From Actinomycetaceae bacterium (GTDB taxonomy: Bacteria; Actinomycetota; Actinomycetes; Actinomycetales; Actinomycetaceae), in NCBI GenBank assembly GCA_028724905.1, contig JAQYTG010000002.1, positions 62,001 to 126,000 of the forward strand: 64,000 nucleotides of DNA, written 5' to 3'. Shown one piece after another: positions 25,647-34,974 of this stretch. The notes beneath the pieces were generated by a model. That model had not been told where the DNA came from. It searched no databases and saw only the letters and a program-made list of their open reading frames with translations. A program made the translations under genes and the position numbers. Positions within the stretch are counted from its first letter, which is position 1. Every line of letters starts with the position of its first letter.

Positions 25647-26452
25647 ATCAACCTCCATTGATGGCTGTGTCTCAAAAATAGACTAAATAAAAATTCATAT
25701 TTGCTAATAACTATTCATTACGATATCGGTCGGCCGTGGCACCGTCAAATATATGAAGCGAAGTGTGCTCTGTGGCACCTCGATGTTTCTTTAAGTTTTT
25801 GTCCATGCAGCCGCCGAGGGGAGAGCAAGTGTGCTCTGCGGACCTCAATGTTCCCTGACTCTCTGCCCTAGCTGTGTTTTTAGAATCTTTTCCCCAGTGG
25901 TTTCAGCGTCTGTGCTCGTCCAGCTCTGGTGTTTTCGATCCTCTCTGGCCTCATTATCTCTAGTTCCAGTGCCACCTTTTATTGTCTCTACTTTCAGTGA
26001 TTCCTTCAGTTCCGATGCTGTCAGCCGATCCTTGCTGATTCCGCGCCCTACTTTCTCGCTTCTCCCTTCTTGCTTTCTAAGGGAGCAAACGGTTTTCTAA
26101 GGCGCTGGCAGTTTCCAGACCTCCGCGTGTGGATCACCGTGAGGCGCGTCCATGTTTGGATGAGTTGTGCGAGGGAAGAGTTGTGTGGGGGTATCCGCGC
26201 GCGAGGCGGTATTTCGTATAGCGTATCTTGAGAGGATGATATTTCAGAGCGAGATGCGTCTCATAATCAAAGCTGGTTTGGAATAGCTATGCGGCTTCAC
26301 TAGTGTTGGAACGACAGATTGAGCCGGGGTGACGCCGGTGTGTGCTTTCCGCGGTTCGTGGGATCACTATTTTTAGGCTCGTGCGCGCTCTGCACGTCTG
26401 GCAGATACACGCCTGATAGATACACGCGCATGGGAGCCGGAATGGGAAGCGC
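25647..26452. other. Long gene-free divergent region
   Basis: Between argC and the uracil-type permease. It contains the ARG-box pair (25684-25720) and two imperfect copies of a stretch around 'aagtgtgctctg(t/c)gg' (about 25760 and 25826). A C/T-rich section (25850-26090) yields only a low-complexity frame. I find no gene, riboswitch core or terminator. The size suggests decayed sequence. Confidence 0.5.
25684..25720 (-). promoter_or_regulatory. Tandem ARG boxes (ArgR operator) before argC
   Basis: On the minus strand two sites follow the ArgR consensus TGAATnnnnATTCA: TGAATAGTTATTAG and TGAATTTTTATTTA. Their starts are 20 bp apart, close to the two-helical-turn spacing of paired ARG boxes. 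This is a marked A/T-rich island in otherwise GC-rich sequence. It predicts arginine repression of argC-J-B-D by an ArgR encoded elsewhere. Confidence 0.6.
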
Positions 26453-27853
26453 ATGGCGAAGCAATCAGGGGAAAAGCGGGGTTTTCGCGGCTGGAAGATC
26501 CACGGAAATGGGACGTCAATCGCCGTCGGCGAAGTGGTGATGCCCGATGAGCGGCTCAGCTGGCCGCGTACCATCGGAATCGGGGCACAACACATCGTGG
26601 CGATGTTTGGGGCCACATTCTTGGTGCCGTTGCTGACGGGTTTTGATCCTTCCACGACCCTCTTTTTCACAGGATTTGGCACTTTGCTTTTTATTTTGGT
26701 GACGGCAGGACGCTTGCCCTCGTACCTCGGTTCCAGTTTCGCCTTAATCGCTCCGATTGGTGCCGTCACGCTCTATGATGCAGAAGCTGGTGTGCCGCTC
26801 GATGGGGCAAAGCAAGCACTCGCCCAAGGGGGAGTGATCAGCGTGGGTCTGTTGCTTGCCGTCATCGGAGTGATCGTGCATTTCGCTGGAGCTAGCTGGA
26901 TTGATCGGCTGATGCCACCAATCGTCACCGGAGCCATCGTCTCGCTCATCGGTTTTAATCTCGCTCCTAGTGCCTGGAACAACGTGAAACAAGCGCCGGT
27001 GACGGCCACGGTGACGATCCTAGCCATTTTGCTGATCACTGTGCTTTTCAAAGGCATTATCGGTCGACTGAGCATTCTCATCGGAGTATTGATTGGCTAC
27101 GTGTGCGCCATTATCCGCGGTGAAGTAGATTTTGATGCTATTGGCTCAGCTTCGGTGGTGGGTCTGCCGGCATTCCACGCGCCCGCTTTTGATCCGAAAT
27201 ACCTCGGTCTCTTCCTGCCAGTCGTGTTGGTGCTGATTGCAGAGAATATCGGCCATGTGAAATCCGTATCCGCGATGACCGGCCAAAATCTTGATGACCT
27301 CACCGGACGGGCGCTCTTTTCAGATGGCATATCCACCGTCATCGCTGGTTGCGGCGGTGGTTCCGGCACGACGACGTACGCTGAAAATATCGGCGTGATG
27401 GCAGCCACTCGCGTCTACTCCACGGCGGCTTACATCGTGGCTGCTATTGGGGCTCTCGCGCTCTCAATGTTGCCGAAATTCGGTGCTGCGATCGCCACTA
27501 TTCCGGCGGGGGTACTCGGCGGAGCTGCCACCGTGCTCTACGGCATGATCGGGATGCTTGGGGTGCGCATCTGGGTGCAAAATCGGGTGGACTTCTCTGA
27601 TCCCGTCAATCTCAACACTGCCGCGGTGGCGATGGTGATGGCTATCGCTAATTACACGCTGGTAGCTGGTGGGGCTACATTTGAGGGGATTGCGTTAGGC
27701 TCCTTTGGCGCTATCATCATCTATCACCTCATGCGCTGGATCTCTAATTGGCGTGGCACGAATCTCGAACAGGCATCCCCCGCCTCTGCTCCAGCGGGTA
27801 CTGAGCTTGAGGGTGTTGCCTACTCGAAGCGGCACAAGGGCACAAGAGCTTGA
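26453..27853 (+). CDS. uraA: NCS2 family permease, uracil type
   Basis: Proton-coupled nucleobase permease of the inner membrane. The 466 residues have about 14 hydrophobic segments. The family signature is VLIAENIGHVKSVSAMTGQN with the substrate Glu, followed by GGSGTTTYAENIGVMAATRV, the pattern of uracil permeases (UraA/RutG/PyrP). The length is normal, and a basic N-terminus (KRGFRGWK) precedes the membrane part. Ribosome binding is weak (GGGAAG). No pyrimidine gene is adjacent. A second, distinct NCS2 transporter with xanthine/urate features lies at 31.3-33.3 kb. Confidence 0.88.
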   Translation: MAKQSGEKRGFRGWKIHGNGTSIAVGEVVMPDERLSWPRTIGIGAQHIVAMFGATFLVPLLTGFDPSTTLFFTGFGTLLFILVTAGRLPSYLGSSFALIAPIGAVTLYDAEAGVPLDGAKQALAQGGVISVGLLLAVIGVIVHFAGASWIDRLMPPIVTGAIVSLIGFNLAPSAWNNVKQAPVTATVTILAILLITVLFKGIIGRLSILIGVLIGYVCAIIRGEVDFDAIGSASVVGLPAFHAPAFDPKYLGLFLPVVLVLIAENIGHVKSVSAMTGQNLDDLTGRALFSDGISTVIAGCGGGSGTTTYAENIGVMAATRVYSTAAYIVAAIGALALSMLPKFGAAIATIPAGVLGGAATVLYGMIGMLGVRIWVQNRVDFSDPVNLNTAAVAMVMAIANYTLVAGGATFEGIALGSFGAIIIYHLMRWISNWRGTNLEQASPASAPAGTELEGVAYSKRHKGTRA

Positions 27854-27886
27854 TTGCTGCCGCTATGGGTGCTGACACGTGTGGCT

Positions 27887-29239
27887 ATGGATGGCAGAGC
27901 TCAAATGCCTAGTTTTTCTGATCGCAGCTCTCCGGCAGGGGCGGGCGCCAACGCGGTGGCGCGTGCCGAATCGGCAGCGCGAGCACAAGGCACGGAGCTG
28001 TTGCATCTGAGTGATGCCAATCCGGCGCACTCTGGTTTAACGCCGGCCTCGCTCCCGCGCAGCTATGATCCCGATCCGCGTGGGAGGCTAGCTGATCGGC
28101 AGCTGGTGGCTCGCGCTGTGAGCCAGTGGTGGGCGCAGCCCACCGCCCTCGATCCGCAGCGATTGTATCTGCTCAGTTCCACCTCGCAAGCCTACAGCTG
28201 GCTCTTTAAGCTGCTGTGCGATCCTGGCGATGTAGTGTTGGCGCCCGCCCCCGGGTATCCGCTCATCGAGCAGATTGCCAGGCTGGAAAATGTGCAGGTG
28301 AGCTACTATCGCTTGGCTATGCATGAGCGTTGGGCTATCGACACAGCACATATTGAACAGCTGCTCGTGAGTGATCGCGCCGCTCAGGGGAGAATCAAGG
28401 CGATTGTCGTCATCAATCCTGGAAATCCCACGGGTGCGTATGTGCACGCAGACGAACGCGAACGGCTGGTGCAGCTGTGTTCTCGCTTCGACCTGGCACT
28501 CATTGCTGACGAAGTGTTTTGGGGATATCCGCTGGAAGGCGTCCCCGCTTGTGGAGATTGCGCCGCGCAGGGCTCTCCGCCCTATACGGGCAGGGCACGG
28601 CTCACAGGAGAGAGCCGAGTGCTCACGTTTGGGCTCGATGGCCTCTCGAAGAATCTCGGAGCGCCAGGGGCGAAACTGGCATGGATATACGTGAGCGGTT
28701 CTGAGGCGGCTGTTGATGAGGTACAGCGCCGACTTGACGCTATTGCTGATGCGTTTTTACCGATCAGCGATATCATCAGCGCCCATCTGCCACAGCTGCT
28801 TGCCGGTGTCCCTGAGCAGCGTGAGTATCTGAGCAGCCGCTGCCGAGAGAATCTGGCGATGGTGCAAAAGATGGTGGCGCATGAGCCCTCTGGCGTCACC
28901 ACTGTGCTCACTCCTGAGGGAGGGTGGAGTGCCCTGATACGTTTTCCAGCCACCATTGATGAAGACGAATTAGTGACGGCGTTGATCGCTGGAGTGGAAA
29001 CCTCAACGGACGCCCACGGCCAGCCGAGCTTTCTCAGTGCTCGTGCCCCCACAGCGGCGTGCACGTCTGCCGCGGAGCTGGCAGCTGCGTCTACTCTGGC
29101 GGTGACGGTACAGCCAGGCTACTTTTTCGATATGCCGATCGCAGGGTTTGTGTGTATTTCCTTGCTGCTCGAACCGCAGCAGTTAGCGGTGGGAGTATCG
29201 GCGTTGCTTGCTGAGATAGCGCGGCGTGCACAAGAATAG
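27887..29239 (+). CDS. Class I/II PLP-dependent aminotransferase
   Basis: Fold-type I aminotransferase of the aspartate aminotransferase-like group, exact substrate unknown. About 450 residues. Motifs are SSTSQAYSWLFKLLCDPGD, APAPGYPLIEQIA, VVINPGNPTGAYVH, LIADEVFWGYPL (PLP-binding Asp and Tyr) and LDGLSKNLGAPGAKLAWI with the PLP Lys. Start is uncertain: ATG at 27887 or 27905, or TTG at 27854, just after the permease stop. An Ala/Ser/Thr-rich insert (TAACTSAAELAAA) sits near residue 390. Its stop codon is inside an imperfect tandem duplication. Confidence 0.85.
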   Translation: MDGRAQMPSFSDRSSPAGAGANAVARAESAARAQGTELLHLSDANPAHSGLTPASLPRSYDPDPRGRLADRQLVARAVSQWWAQPTALDPQRLYLLSSTSQAYSWLFKLLCDPGDVVLAPAPGYPLIEQIARLENVQVSYYRLAMHERWAIDTAHIEQLLVSDRAAQGRIKAIVVINPGNPTGAYVHADERERLVQLCSRFDLALIADEVFWGYPLEGVPACGDCAAQGSPPYTGRARLTGESRVLTFGLDGLSKNLGAPGAKLAWIYVSGSEAAVDEVQRRLDAIADAFLPISDIISAHLPQLLAGVPEQREYLSSRCRENLAMVQKMVAHEPSGVTTVLTPEGGWSALIRFPATIDEDELVTALIAGVETSTDAHGQPSFLSARAPTAACTSAAELAAASTLAVTVQPGYFFDMPIAGFVCISLLLEPQQLAVGVSALLAEIARRAQE

Positions 29240-29260
29240 CCAGGTGCAAGAATGGCCAAG
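29226..29260 (+). repeat. Tandem duplication across aminotransferase stop
   Basis: 18-bp unit 29226-29243, containing the TAG stop, is followed by a 17-bp near copy at 29244-29260. Confidence 0.6.
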
Positions 29261-29557
29261 GTACGTCTTGCAGTATTTTCCTGTCGCAGAGCTTGATTTT
29301 TTTTGGCTGCAGAGCTTGTGTGTGCCTAGGTAGCTGATGCGGAGCTGGGTTGCTCTGTGGAAGATGGGCGGAAAGCCGGATGGAAATGGGCGAAAGACCG
29401 GAGGAAAATCGTCGGAAGACTGTCGTCACCCATAGACCGTCGTCACTCAAAGACTGCCGTGACTGAAAGACCGCCGGCACCTATGGATTGCCGTCGCCCA
29501 TAGATCGGCGCTCATCTATGCGTCAGCCAGAGGGATCGTCAGCCAGAGGTATATGCG
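29261..29557. repeat. Convergent gap with repeated words
   Basis: Around 29296 there is a T8 run between two copies of 'gcagagcttg'. From 29395 to 29550 words such as 'gac(t/c)g(t/c)cgtcac' and 'gcgtcagccagag' recur imperfectly. No gene or clear hairpin is seen. Confidence 0.5.
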
Positions 29558-30403
29558 TCAGCTAAAGACCACAGTGCGAGTGCCGTTGAGCAAAATACGG
29601 TGCTCGGCGTGCCACAGCACGGCACGCGACAACACCACGCGCTCCACTTCAGCTCCTTTGGCTCGCAGCTGGGCCGGAGTTTCGGAATGTGTCACTCGCG
29701 TTACGTCCTGTTCGATAATTGGCCCTTCATCTAGATCGGCATTCACGTAGTGTGCGGTGGCTCCGATGAGTTTCACGCCTCGCTGATGAGCCTGATCGTA
29801 GGGGCGGGCTCCTTTGAAGCTGGGCAAGAACGAATGATGGATATTAATGATATTGCCGGCCATACGCTCAGTGAGTGCAGGAGAGAGAATCTGCATATAG
29901 CGGGCGAGGACCACCAGCTCTGTCTGGGTATCTTCCACAATCTGCATCAGCTCAGCTTCAGCTTGATCTTTCGTCTCGGGGCTGATGGGGATGTAGTGGA
30001 AAGGCACGCCATAAAATTCTGCGAGAGAGCGCAGGTCTTGATGGTTGCTCACCACGGCACTCACATCAATGGGGAGCCGTCCCTCGCGGTGTTTACCCAG
30101 CAGATCGCTCAGGCAGTGTGGTTCTTTACTCACCATGATGAGCGTGCGCATCGGGGCTTGTGCGTCAGCAATTGTGTACCGCATCGAGAAATTATGAGCT
30201 AGCTGGGCAAATGCCGCCCCAATCGTCTCTCGTCCCCCTGGCACAACGGCGCGGATACGCACAAAAAAAAGTCCACTTTCGGCGTCGTTAAACTGCTGTG
30301 ATTCGAGGATATTGCCTCCTACGCTGGCGAGCAGGCCGGTGATGGCGTAGCTAATGCCAGGCTTGTCTGGGCAAGAAACGGTAAGCACGATATCGTCATT
30401 CAT
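29558..30403 (-). CDS. purU: Formyltetrahydrofolate deformylase
   Basis: Hydrolyses 10-formyl-THF to formate and THF, balancing one-carbon pools and supplying formate. The 281 residues have an N-terminal ACT domain (LTVSCPDKPGISYAITGLL) and a formyltransferase-like hydrolase domain with ARYMQILSP, the catalytic segment NIINIHHSFLPSFKGARPYD and DEGPIIEQDV. The length is normal. ATG 30403 aligns with the family start. A -10-like TATTGT ends 7 nt upstream, so the transcript may be leaderless, although a short GGGA is also present. Confidence 0.94.
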   Translation of the reverse strand: MNDDIVLTVSCPDKPGISYAITGLLASVGGNILESQQFNDAESGLFFVRIRAVVPGGRETIGAAFAQLAHNFSMRYTIADAQAPMRTLIMVSKEPHCLSDLLGKHREGRLPIDVSAVVSNHQDLRSLAEFYGVPFHYIPISPETKDQAEAELMQIVEDTQTELVVLARYMQILSPALTERMAGNIINIHHSFLPSFKGARPYDQAHQRGVKLIGATAHYVNADLDEGPIIEQDVTRVTHSETPAQLRAKGAEVERVVLSRAVLWHAEHRILLNGTRTVVFS

Positions 30404-30501
30404 GGATCCCACAATAGCGTGTTGGCGGTGTGAGCCGCTCAATGTGAGCTCCCGTGATTATTCTCATGGGCTAGTGTCCTGTACCACATTATTCAATCGC
30501 G

Positions 30502-30507
30502 TATGCT
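30502..30507 (+). promoter_or_regulatory. -10 box for a leaderless phosphoribosyltransferase transcript
   Basis: TATGCT ends exactly 6 nt before ATG 30514. No Shine-Dalgarno sequence is seen. Confidence 0.35.
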
Positions 30508-30513
30508 GTGTAT

Positions 30514-31221
30514 ATGGCTGATGGTGCGAATGAAGATGTCCACGGCGATCAACGGATGGACGGTCAACGGATGAGCTTCCACGTGGAAGCTGGAGCTGCA
30601 ACTGAGACTGCGCCGCTTGAAACTGCGGCTGAGGTGCAGATCGAGGCGGATGCCGTGACTGCAACTGATGCAAATGCCACTGCGGATGCTGTGCAAGCAG
30701 CTGAGCGGGAAGTGCTCACGTGGCAAAAATTTGGCGATGCGGCGCGTGAGATCGCTCAAGAAATCTGGGATTCAGGTTGGATGCCGGATCTGATCGTGGC
30801 AATTGCTCGTGGTGGGTTGCTGCCAGCTGGTGCAATTTCTTACGCCCTTGGGGTGAAAGCCATTGGGGCTATGAACGTGGAGTTTTACACTGATATTGCG
30901 CAGACGCTTGAAGCGCCGATGCTCATTCCGCCACTGATGGATACCTCGGTGCTTGAGGGTAAGAAAGTACTCGTCATTGACGACGTAGCCGACTCTGGGA
31001 AAACTCTGCAGCTCGTCATGGATATGATTCGAGATATGGGGATTCCCCAGCCTGACGGCGCTCCTCCGGTGCAAGTGGCTCAGGCGCGCTGTGCCACTAT
31101 TTACCACAAGAGCCGTTCGGTGATTGTGCCGGACTACGTGTGGAAGCACACCGACAAGTGGATCAATTTCCCGTGGAGCACGCTGCCGCCGGTGAGTAAT
31201 CCCGCTATTGCAGGGGCATAG
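30514..31221 (+). CDS. Purine-type phosphoribosyltransferase
   Basis: Probably converts a purine base (xanthine, guanine or hypoxanthine) to its nucleotide. The core begins near residue 70 with WQKFGDAAREIAQEI, then IVAIARGGLLPAGAISYAL and the PRPP-binding loop VLVIDDVADSGKTL. The C-terminal WINFPWS is typical of the Gpt-like COG2236 group. At about 235 residues it has a non-conserved, Ala/Thr/Glu-rich N-terminal extension of about 65 residues, another low-complexity addition. An internal start at 30556 or 30571 is possible. It is convergent with a purine-type permease, which fits base salvage. Confidence 0.82.
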   Translation: MADGANEDVHGDQRMDGQRMSFHVEAGAATETAPLETAAEVQIEADAVTATDANATADAVQAAEREVLTWQKFGDAAREIAQEIWDSGWMPDLIVAIARGGLLPAGAISYALGVKAIGAMNVEFYTDIAQTLEAPMLIPPLMDTSVLEGKKVLVIDDVADSGKTLQLVMDMIRDMGIPQPDGAPPVQVAQARCATIYHKSRSVIVPDYVWKHTDKWINFPWSTLPPVSNPAIAGA

Positions 31222-31330
31222 ATAGCAGCTGAGTGCCTGGTTGCGTGTGCAGTGCGCCATCTGTGGAGATTGCCTGTTTGCAGGCATCAAGGTTCCCACT
31301 TCCAAGCGTCCACTGCTTCCTCTGTGTTCG
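31222..31330. terminator. Weak convergent terminator candidate
   Basis: A 6-bp stem TGCCTG (31271-31276) / CAGGCA (31281-31286) with a 4-nt loop lies in the short gap between the phosphoribosyltransferase and the permease fusion. Confidence 0.25.
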
Positions 31331-33337
31331 TCAATCCATCTGCCATTCGCGCCGGATGGGGTTGGCTTCGCGCAGCAAAATATCAAGGCGTTCGTTGGCA
31401 ATCTCCACTACCTCGCTCAAAGCGATGAGGCGCTCTTGCTGTGCAGAGTTGGAGAGTCGGCGGGCGCCAGTATTGATGATGGATAGCATAGAGTCCTGCG
31501 GAGCCAGTCGCGCCACGTAGGGCATTCCAAATTTAGCCAGATACTGCTCGGAGATCTGCTTGAGCTGAGCGAGTTCTTCTTCGCTGGCGCTGTGCAAGGC
31601 CAACGATCCGGAGTCGGAAGAAATGCTGGCGGCATAGGTATCTTCCGCCGTTATCAACTCGTACATGGAGGGATAGTCTGCTACTAAGCGGTGTTGGTTC
31701 TCTGGCTGTGCCATCAGTACGGCGCTCTGCACTGCTAGGCGTACGTCGGCTACCGATGAAAATGGCCGTTGTTCCCACGCACTCTCAAGCGGCCATTTTT
31801 GCTCGTTGAAAAGAGAGCTAAACGTCTGAACGAAGCGCTCGCGGCTCATGTTATTGACGTCATGGAGTGAGACGGGTTCTCCACCAGCGAGTGCCACTAC
31901 TCCTTGTTCGTCGCGCTGCGCGCTCCTGCGGCCGACATGGAAGAAAAGGATATTGAGTATAATTGCGCAAATGGAGCCCACCACCATGCCCGCTGAGAAA
32001 AATACTTGCGCCCACGGTGGGAACACTTGCGCTACCTCTGGTTTGAACGTCACCAACATAGCTAGTCCAAGACTGGTGGTAACGATGACGGCATTGCGTC
32101 CATCGCGCAGATCGGCTTTAGCGATGGTCTGTAGCCCCACCCAGGCCACGTTGGCAAAGAGGATGAGGGAAGCGCCGCCAAGGACGGGGGAGGGGATGGT
32201 ATTGACGACGGCACCCGCCTTGGGCACCAGCCCGAGCACGATCATAATGGCGCCTGCTCCCGTGGCCACCCAGCGTGATTTCACGCCCGTCATCCGCACC
32301 AGGCCAACGTTTTGCGCAAACATGGTGTAGGGGAAAGAGTTGAGTATGCCACCGAGGAGAGTGGAGATTCCATCTGCGCGGATAGCGGCCGTGATGGAGT
32401 GTTTGCTGATGCGCTTCCCCACGATTTCACCAGCGGCGAAGACGTCGCCAGTGGTTTCCACCATCGTGATGATCATCACGATCATCATCGAGATGATGCC
32501 CGTAAACGTAAAGACGGGAATGCCGAAATAGAAAGGGGTCGTGATGCCAATCGGTGCTGAACTGCTGATCGCAGCCACTTTCTCGCCATCTACATCCCCG
32601 AGGATGTAGGCGACGGCAGTGCCGCCCACAAGGCCTATGAGTACTGCGATAGTGCCGACGAAGCCTTTGAAGAAACGCTGCACCAGCACGATGACCACGA
32701 GTGTCCCAAACCCGTAGGCCAGATCACGGGCTTTGGGCACGCCCTGGGCGTAGTTGATGAAATCGTTTGCGGACACGGATAGCAGTGACGTCCCCATGAC
32801 CAACAGCACCGTGCCAGTGACGACGCTCGGGAAAAAACGCAACAATTTAGCGAAGAAAGGCGCCGCGAAGAACGTGAAGAGCCCCGCCACGATGATAGAG
32901 CCGTAGATAGCGGGTAAACCGGCCACTCCGCCCTCACCGCCTGTAGCAGCTAGACCGATGGCGATAATAGGGGCAACTGCCGTGGTGGTGACGCCTTGGA
33001 TCACTGGCAAACGCACGCCGACGTGCTTGGTGATACCCACTGATTGAATGAGCGTGGCGATCCCGCAGGTGAGTAGGTCGGCATTGATGAGATGAATCGT
33101 GGTGGCCGCATCGAGATTAAGGGAGCTGGCAATCAAAAGCGGCACGATCACGGCGCCAGCGTAAAAGGCAAGCACGTGTTGAATAGACAAAAGTGTGAGT
33201 TTGCCCGCTGGGGGTACGCGGTCTACTGGGTGAACGCCGGAGCGATCGGTGGGAGAAGTGCGGTGATCAGCGGAAGAACTGGAGCGATCGGCGGGAGAAG
33301 GGGTAGCGGGCGATGCGGATTTCCTCGGTTTATTCAT
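31331..33337 (-). CDS. NCS2 xanthine/urate-type permease fused to OHCU-decarboxylase-like domain
   Basis: Two-domain membrane protein of 668 residues. Residues about 45-470 are an NCS2 nucleobase permease with the xanthine/urate pattern: ETTGDVFAAGEIVGKRI and SFPYTMFAQNVGLVRMTGV. A cytoplasmic linker is followed by a domain (about 495-655) matching 2-oxo-4-hydroxy-4-carboxy-5-ureidoimidazoline (OHCU) decarboxylase, an enzyme of urate breakdown. Matching parts are PLESAWEQRPFSSVADV, EELAQLKQISEQYLAKFGMP and the C-terminal RRLSNSAQQERLIALSEVVE. At the place of the usual catalytic HP motif it reads DYP, so the decarboxylase may be inactive or a sensor. No uricase gene is nearby. A TTG precedes the ATG by one codon. 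Confidence 0.85.
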   Translation of the reverse strand: MNKPRKSASPATPSPADRSSSSADHRTSPTDRSGVHPVDRVPPAGKLTLLSIQHVLAFYAGAVIVPLLIASSLNLDAATTIHLINADLLTCGIATLIQSVGITKHVGVRLPVIQGVTTTAVAPIIAIGLAATGGEGGVAGLPAIYGSIIVAGLFTFFAAPFFAKLLRFFPSVVTGTVLLVMGTSLLSVSANDFINYAQGVPKARDLAYGFGTLVVIVLVQRFFKGFVGTIAVLIGLVGGTAVAYILGDVDGEKVAAISSSAPIGITTPFYFGIPVFTFTGIISMMIVMIITMVETTGDVFAAGEIVGKRISKHSITAAIRADGISTLLGGILNSFPYTMFAQNVGLVRMTGVKSRWVATGAGAIMIVLGLVPKAGAVVNTIPSPVLGGASLILFANVAWVGLQTIAKADLRDGRNAVIVTTSLGLAMLVTFKPEVAQVFPPWAQVFFSAGMVVGSICAIILNILFFHVGRRSAQRDEQGVVALAGGEPVSLHDVNNMSRERFVQTFSSLFNEQKWPLESAWEQRPFSSVADVRLAVQSAVLMAQPENQHRLVADYPSMYELITAEDTYAASISSDSGSLALHSASEEELAQLKQISEQYLAKFGMPYVARLAPQDSMLSIINTGARRLSNSAQQERLIALSEVVEIANERLDILLREANPIRREWQMD

Positions 33338-33664
33338 CAAGAACGTCTTTCACTCATGCAGGTAGGTAGTGTGCAAAAGTATGCGCCTTAGCGTGCAAAA
33401 TGCGCCAGCGCCAGCGCGTATGTGCCATGCGTGAGAGCACTCATTCATAGTACGCGCATATTTTCAATCGTGCGTATATGCCAGTCTGTGCCTTGGTGTG
33501 CGAAGCGTGCATCTGAGCCACCTGGCGTCACGCTCACTATCTGGGCTAGATATTCTCATATTCTGGTCTACATATTTCCACAATGTGGAGACCTGCGGCT
33601 GGCACGGGTATGCGTGGAATAATGACGGGTGCCGCATGAGCACAAACATTCGGGAGGTTACGTC
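33338..33664. other. Divergent gap before glyA
   Basis: No gene is seen. Words such as 'gtgcaaaa(g)tatgcgcc' recur near 33370-33420. The glyA leader (33600-33664) can form a modest GC-rich hairpin. I looked for a ZTP (pfl) or glycine riboswitch core and did not find one. Confidence 0.45.
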
Positions 33665-34963
33665 ATGCAAGATGCTCTGTTTAATCAATCGCTCGCTGAT
33701 CTGGATCCAGAGATTGCCCAGGTGCTCGATCAAGAGCTCGGCCGCCAGCGCAGCACTCTTGAGATGATTGCATCGGAGAATTTTGTGCCTCGTGCTGTTT
33801 TGCAGGCGCAAGGATCGGTGCTCACCAATAAGTATGCCGAGGGGTATCCGGGGCGCCGCTACTACGGTGGCTGCGAATTTGTGGATGTGGCTGAAGATCT
33901 AGCTCGTGAGCGTGCAAAAGCGGTGTTTGGTGCAGGATACGTCAATGTGCAGCCGCATTCTGGCGCTCAGGCGAATGCGGCGATCTACCATGCATTACTC
34001 AGCCACGGAGATACCGTGATGGGCTTGGAGCTCGCCCACGGTGGACACCTCACGCACGGCATGAAAATTAACTTCTCTGGCAAAAACTTCAACGTTGTGA
34101 GCTATGGCGTCTCTCCGGACGACAACCTGATCCACATGGATGAGGTGCGTGCCATCGCTCTTCGGGAGCGCCCGAAGATGATCATTGCTGGCTGGAGTGC
34201 TTACCCTCGTTTCGAGGATTTCAAAGCGTTCCGTGAGATTGCGGATGAGGTAGGGGCTTATTTGTGGGTGGATATGGCGCACTTTGCGGGGCTGGTAGCT
34301 GCTGGGCTGCACCCGAGCCCGATTCCCTATGCAGATGTGGTGACGACGACGATCCACAAGACTCTCGGAGGCCCGCGTTCGGGCATGATCCTCGCCAAGG
34401 ATGCCGAACCTCTCGGTAAGAAACTCAATTCTGCCGTGTTCCCTGGCCAACAAGGCGGCCCATTGATGCACGTTGTGGCTGCTAAAGCGGTGGCGATGAA
34501 AGTGGCGGGCACCGAAGAATTTCGAGACAAGCAGCGCCGCACCGTCGAGGGCGCCAAGATCCTAGCTGACCGTTTGATGCAAGATGACGTGCGGGAAGCA
34601 GGTGTTGATCTGCTCACCGGCGGCACGGATGTGCATCTGGTGCTGGTGGATCTGCGCAACTCTCGCATGGATGGGCAGCAGGCTGAAGATTTATTGCACG
34701 CTGCTGGGATCACGGTGAACCGCAACGCAGTGCCGTTCGATCCGCGTCCGCCGCGCGTCACATCTGGGCTTCGCATCGGTACGCCAGCGCTGGCCACTCG
34801 TGGTTTTGGTGCGGAAGAGTTTACGGAGGTGGCCGATATCATCGCCACCGCATTGCGCGAGGGCGATGGTGCCGATATTGAGGAGCTGTCGGCTCGCGTG
34901 GCTAAGCTCACGGAAGAGTTCCCGCTCTATCCTGGCTTGGATCAGACGCACGTCGCAGCCTGA
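33665..34963 (+). CDS. glyA: Serine hydroxymethyltransferase
   Basis: PLP enzyme converting serine and THF to glycine and 5,10-methylene-THF. The 432 residues show [67 protein letters not shown] and [14 protein letters not shown] with PLP Lys232. The ATG at 33665 has GGGAGG 7-8 nt upstream. The frame upstream to 33629 is not conserved. It is followed after 11 bp by folD, which uses the methylene-THF made here. This is a clear one-carbon operon. Confidence 0.97.
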   Translation: MQDALFNQSLADLDPEIAQVLDQELGRQRSTLEMIASENFVPRAVLQAQGSVLTNKYAEGYPGRRYYGGCEFVDVAEDLARERAKAVFGAGYVNVQPHSGAQANAAIYHALLSHGDTVMGLELAHGGHLTHGMKINFSGKNFNVVSYGVSPDDNLIHMDEVRAIALRERPKMIIAGWSAYPRFEDFKAFREIADEVGAYLWVDMAHFAGLVAAGLHPSPIPYADVVTTTIHKTLGGPRSGMILAKDAEPLGKKLNSAVFPGQQGGPLMHVVAAKAVAMKVAGTEEFRDKQRRTVEGAKILADRLMQDDVREAGVDLLTGGTDVHLVLVDLRNSRMDGQQAEDLLHAAGITVNRNAVPFDPRPPRVTSGLRIGTPALATRGFGAEEFTEVADIIATALREGDGADIEELSARVAKLTEEFPLYPGLDQTHVAA

Positions 34964-34974
34964 GGCGGTGTGGA

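Noticed and set aside
25831..26100. 89-residue frame in the gap before the uracil-type permease
   Set aside because: Ser/Phe/Leu-rich translation of a C/T-rich stretch, no ribosome binding site or -10 box, no recognisable domain.
33600..33664. Riboswitch (ZTP or glycine) in the glyA leader
   Set aside because: A GC-rich hairpin can be drawn, but the conserved core bases of these classes are not there.
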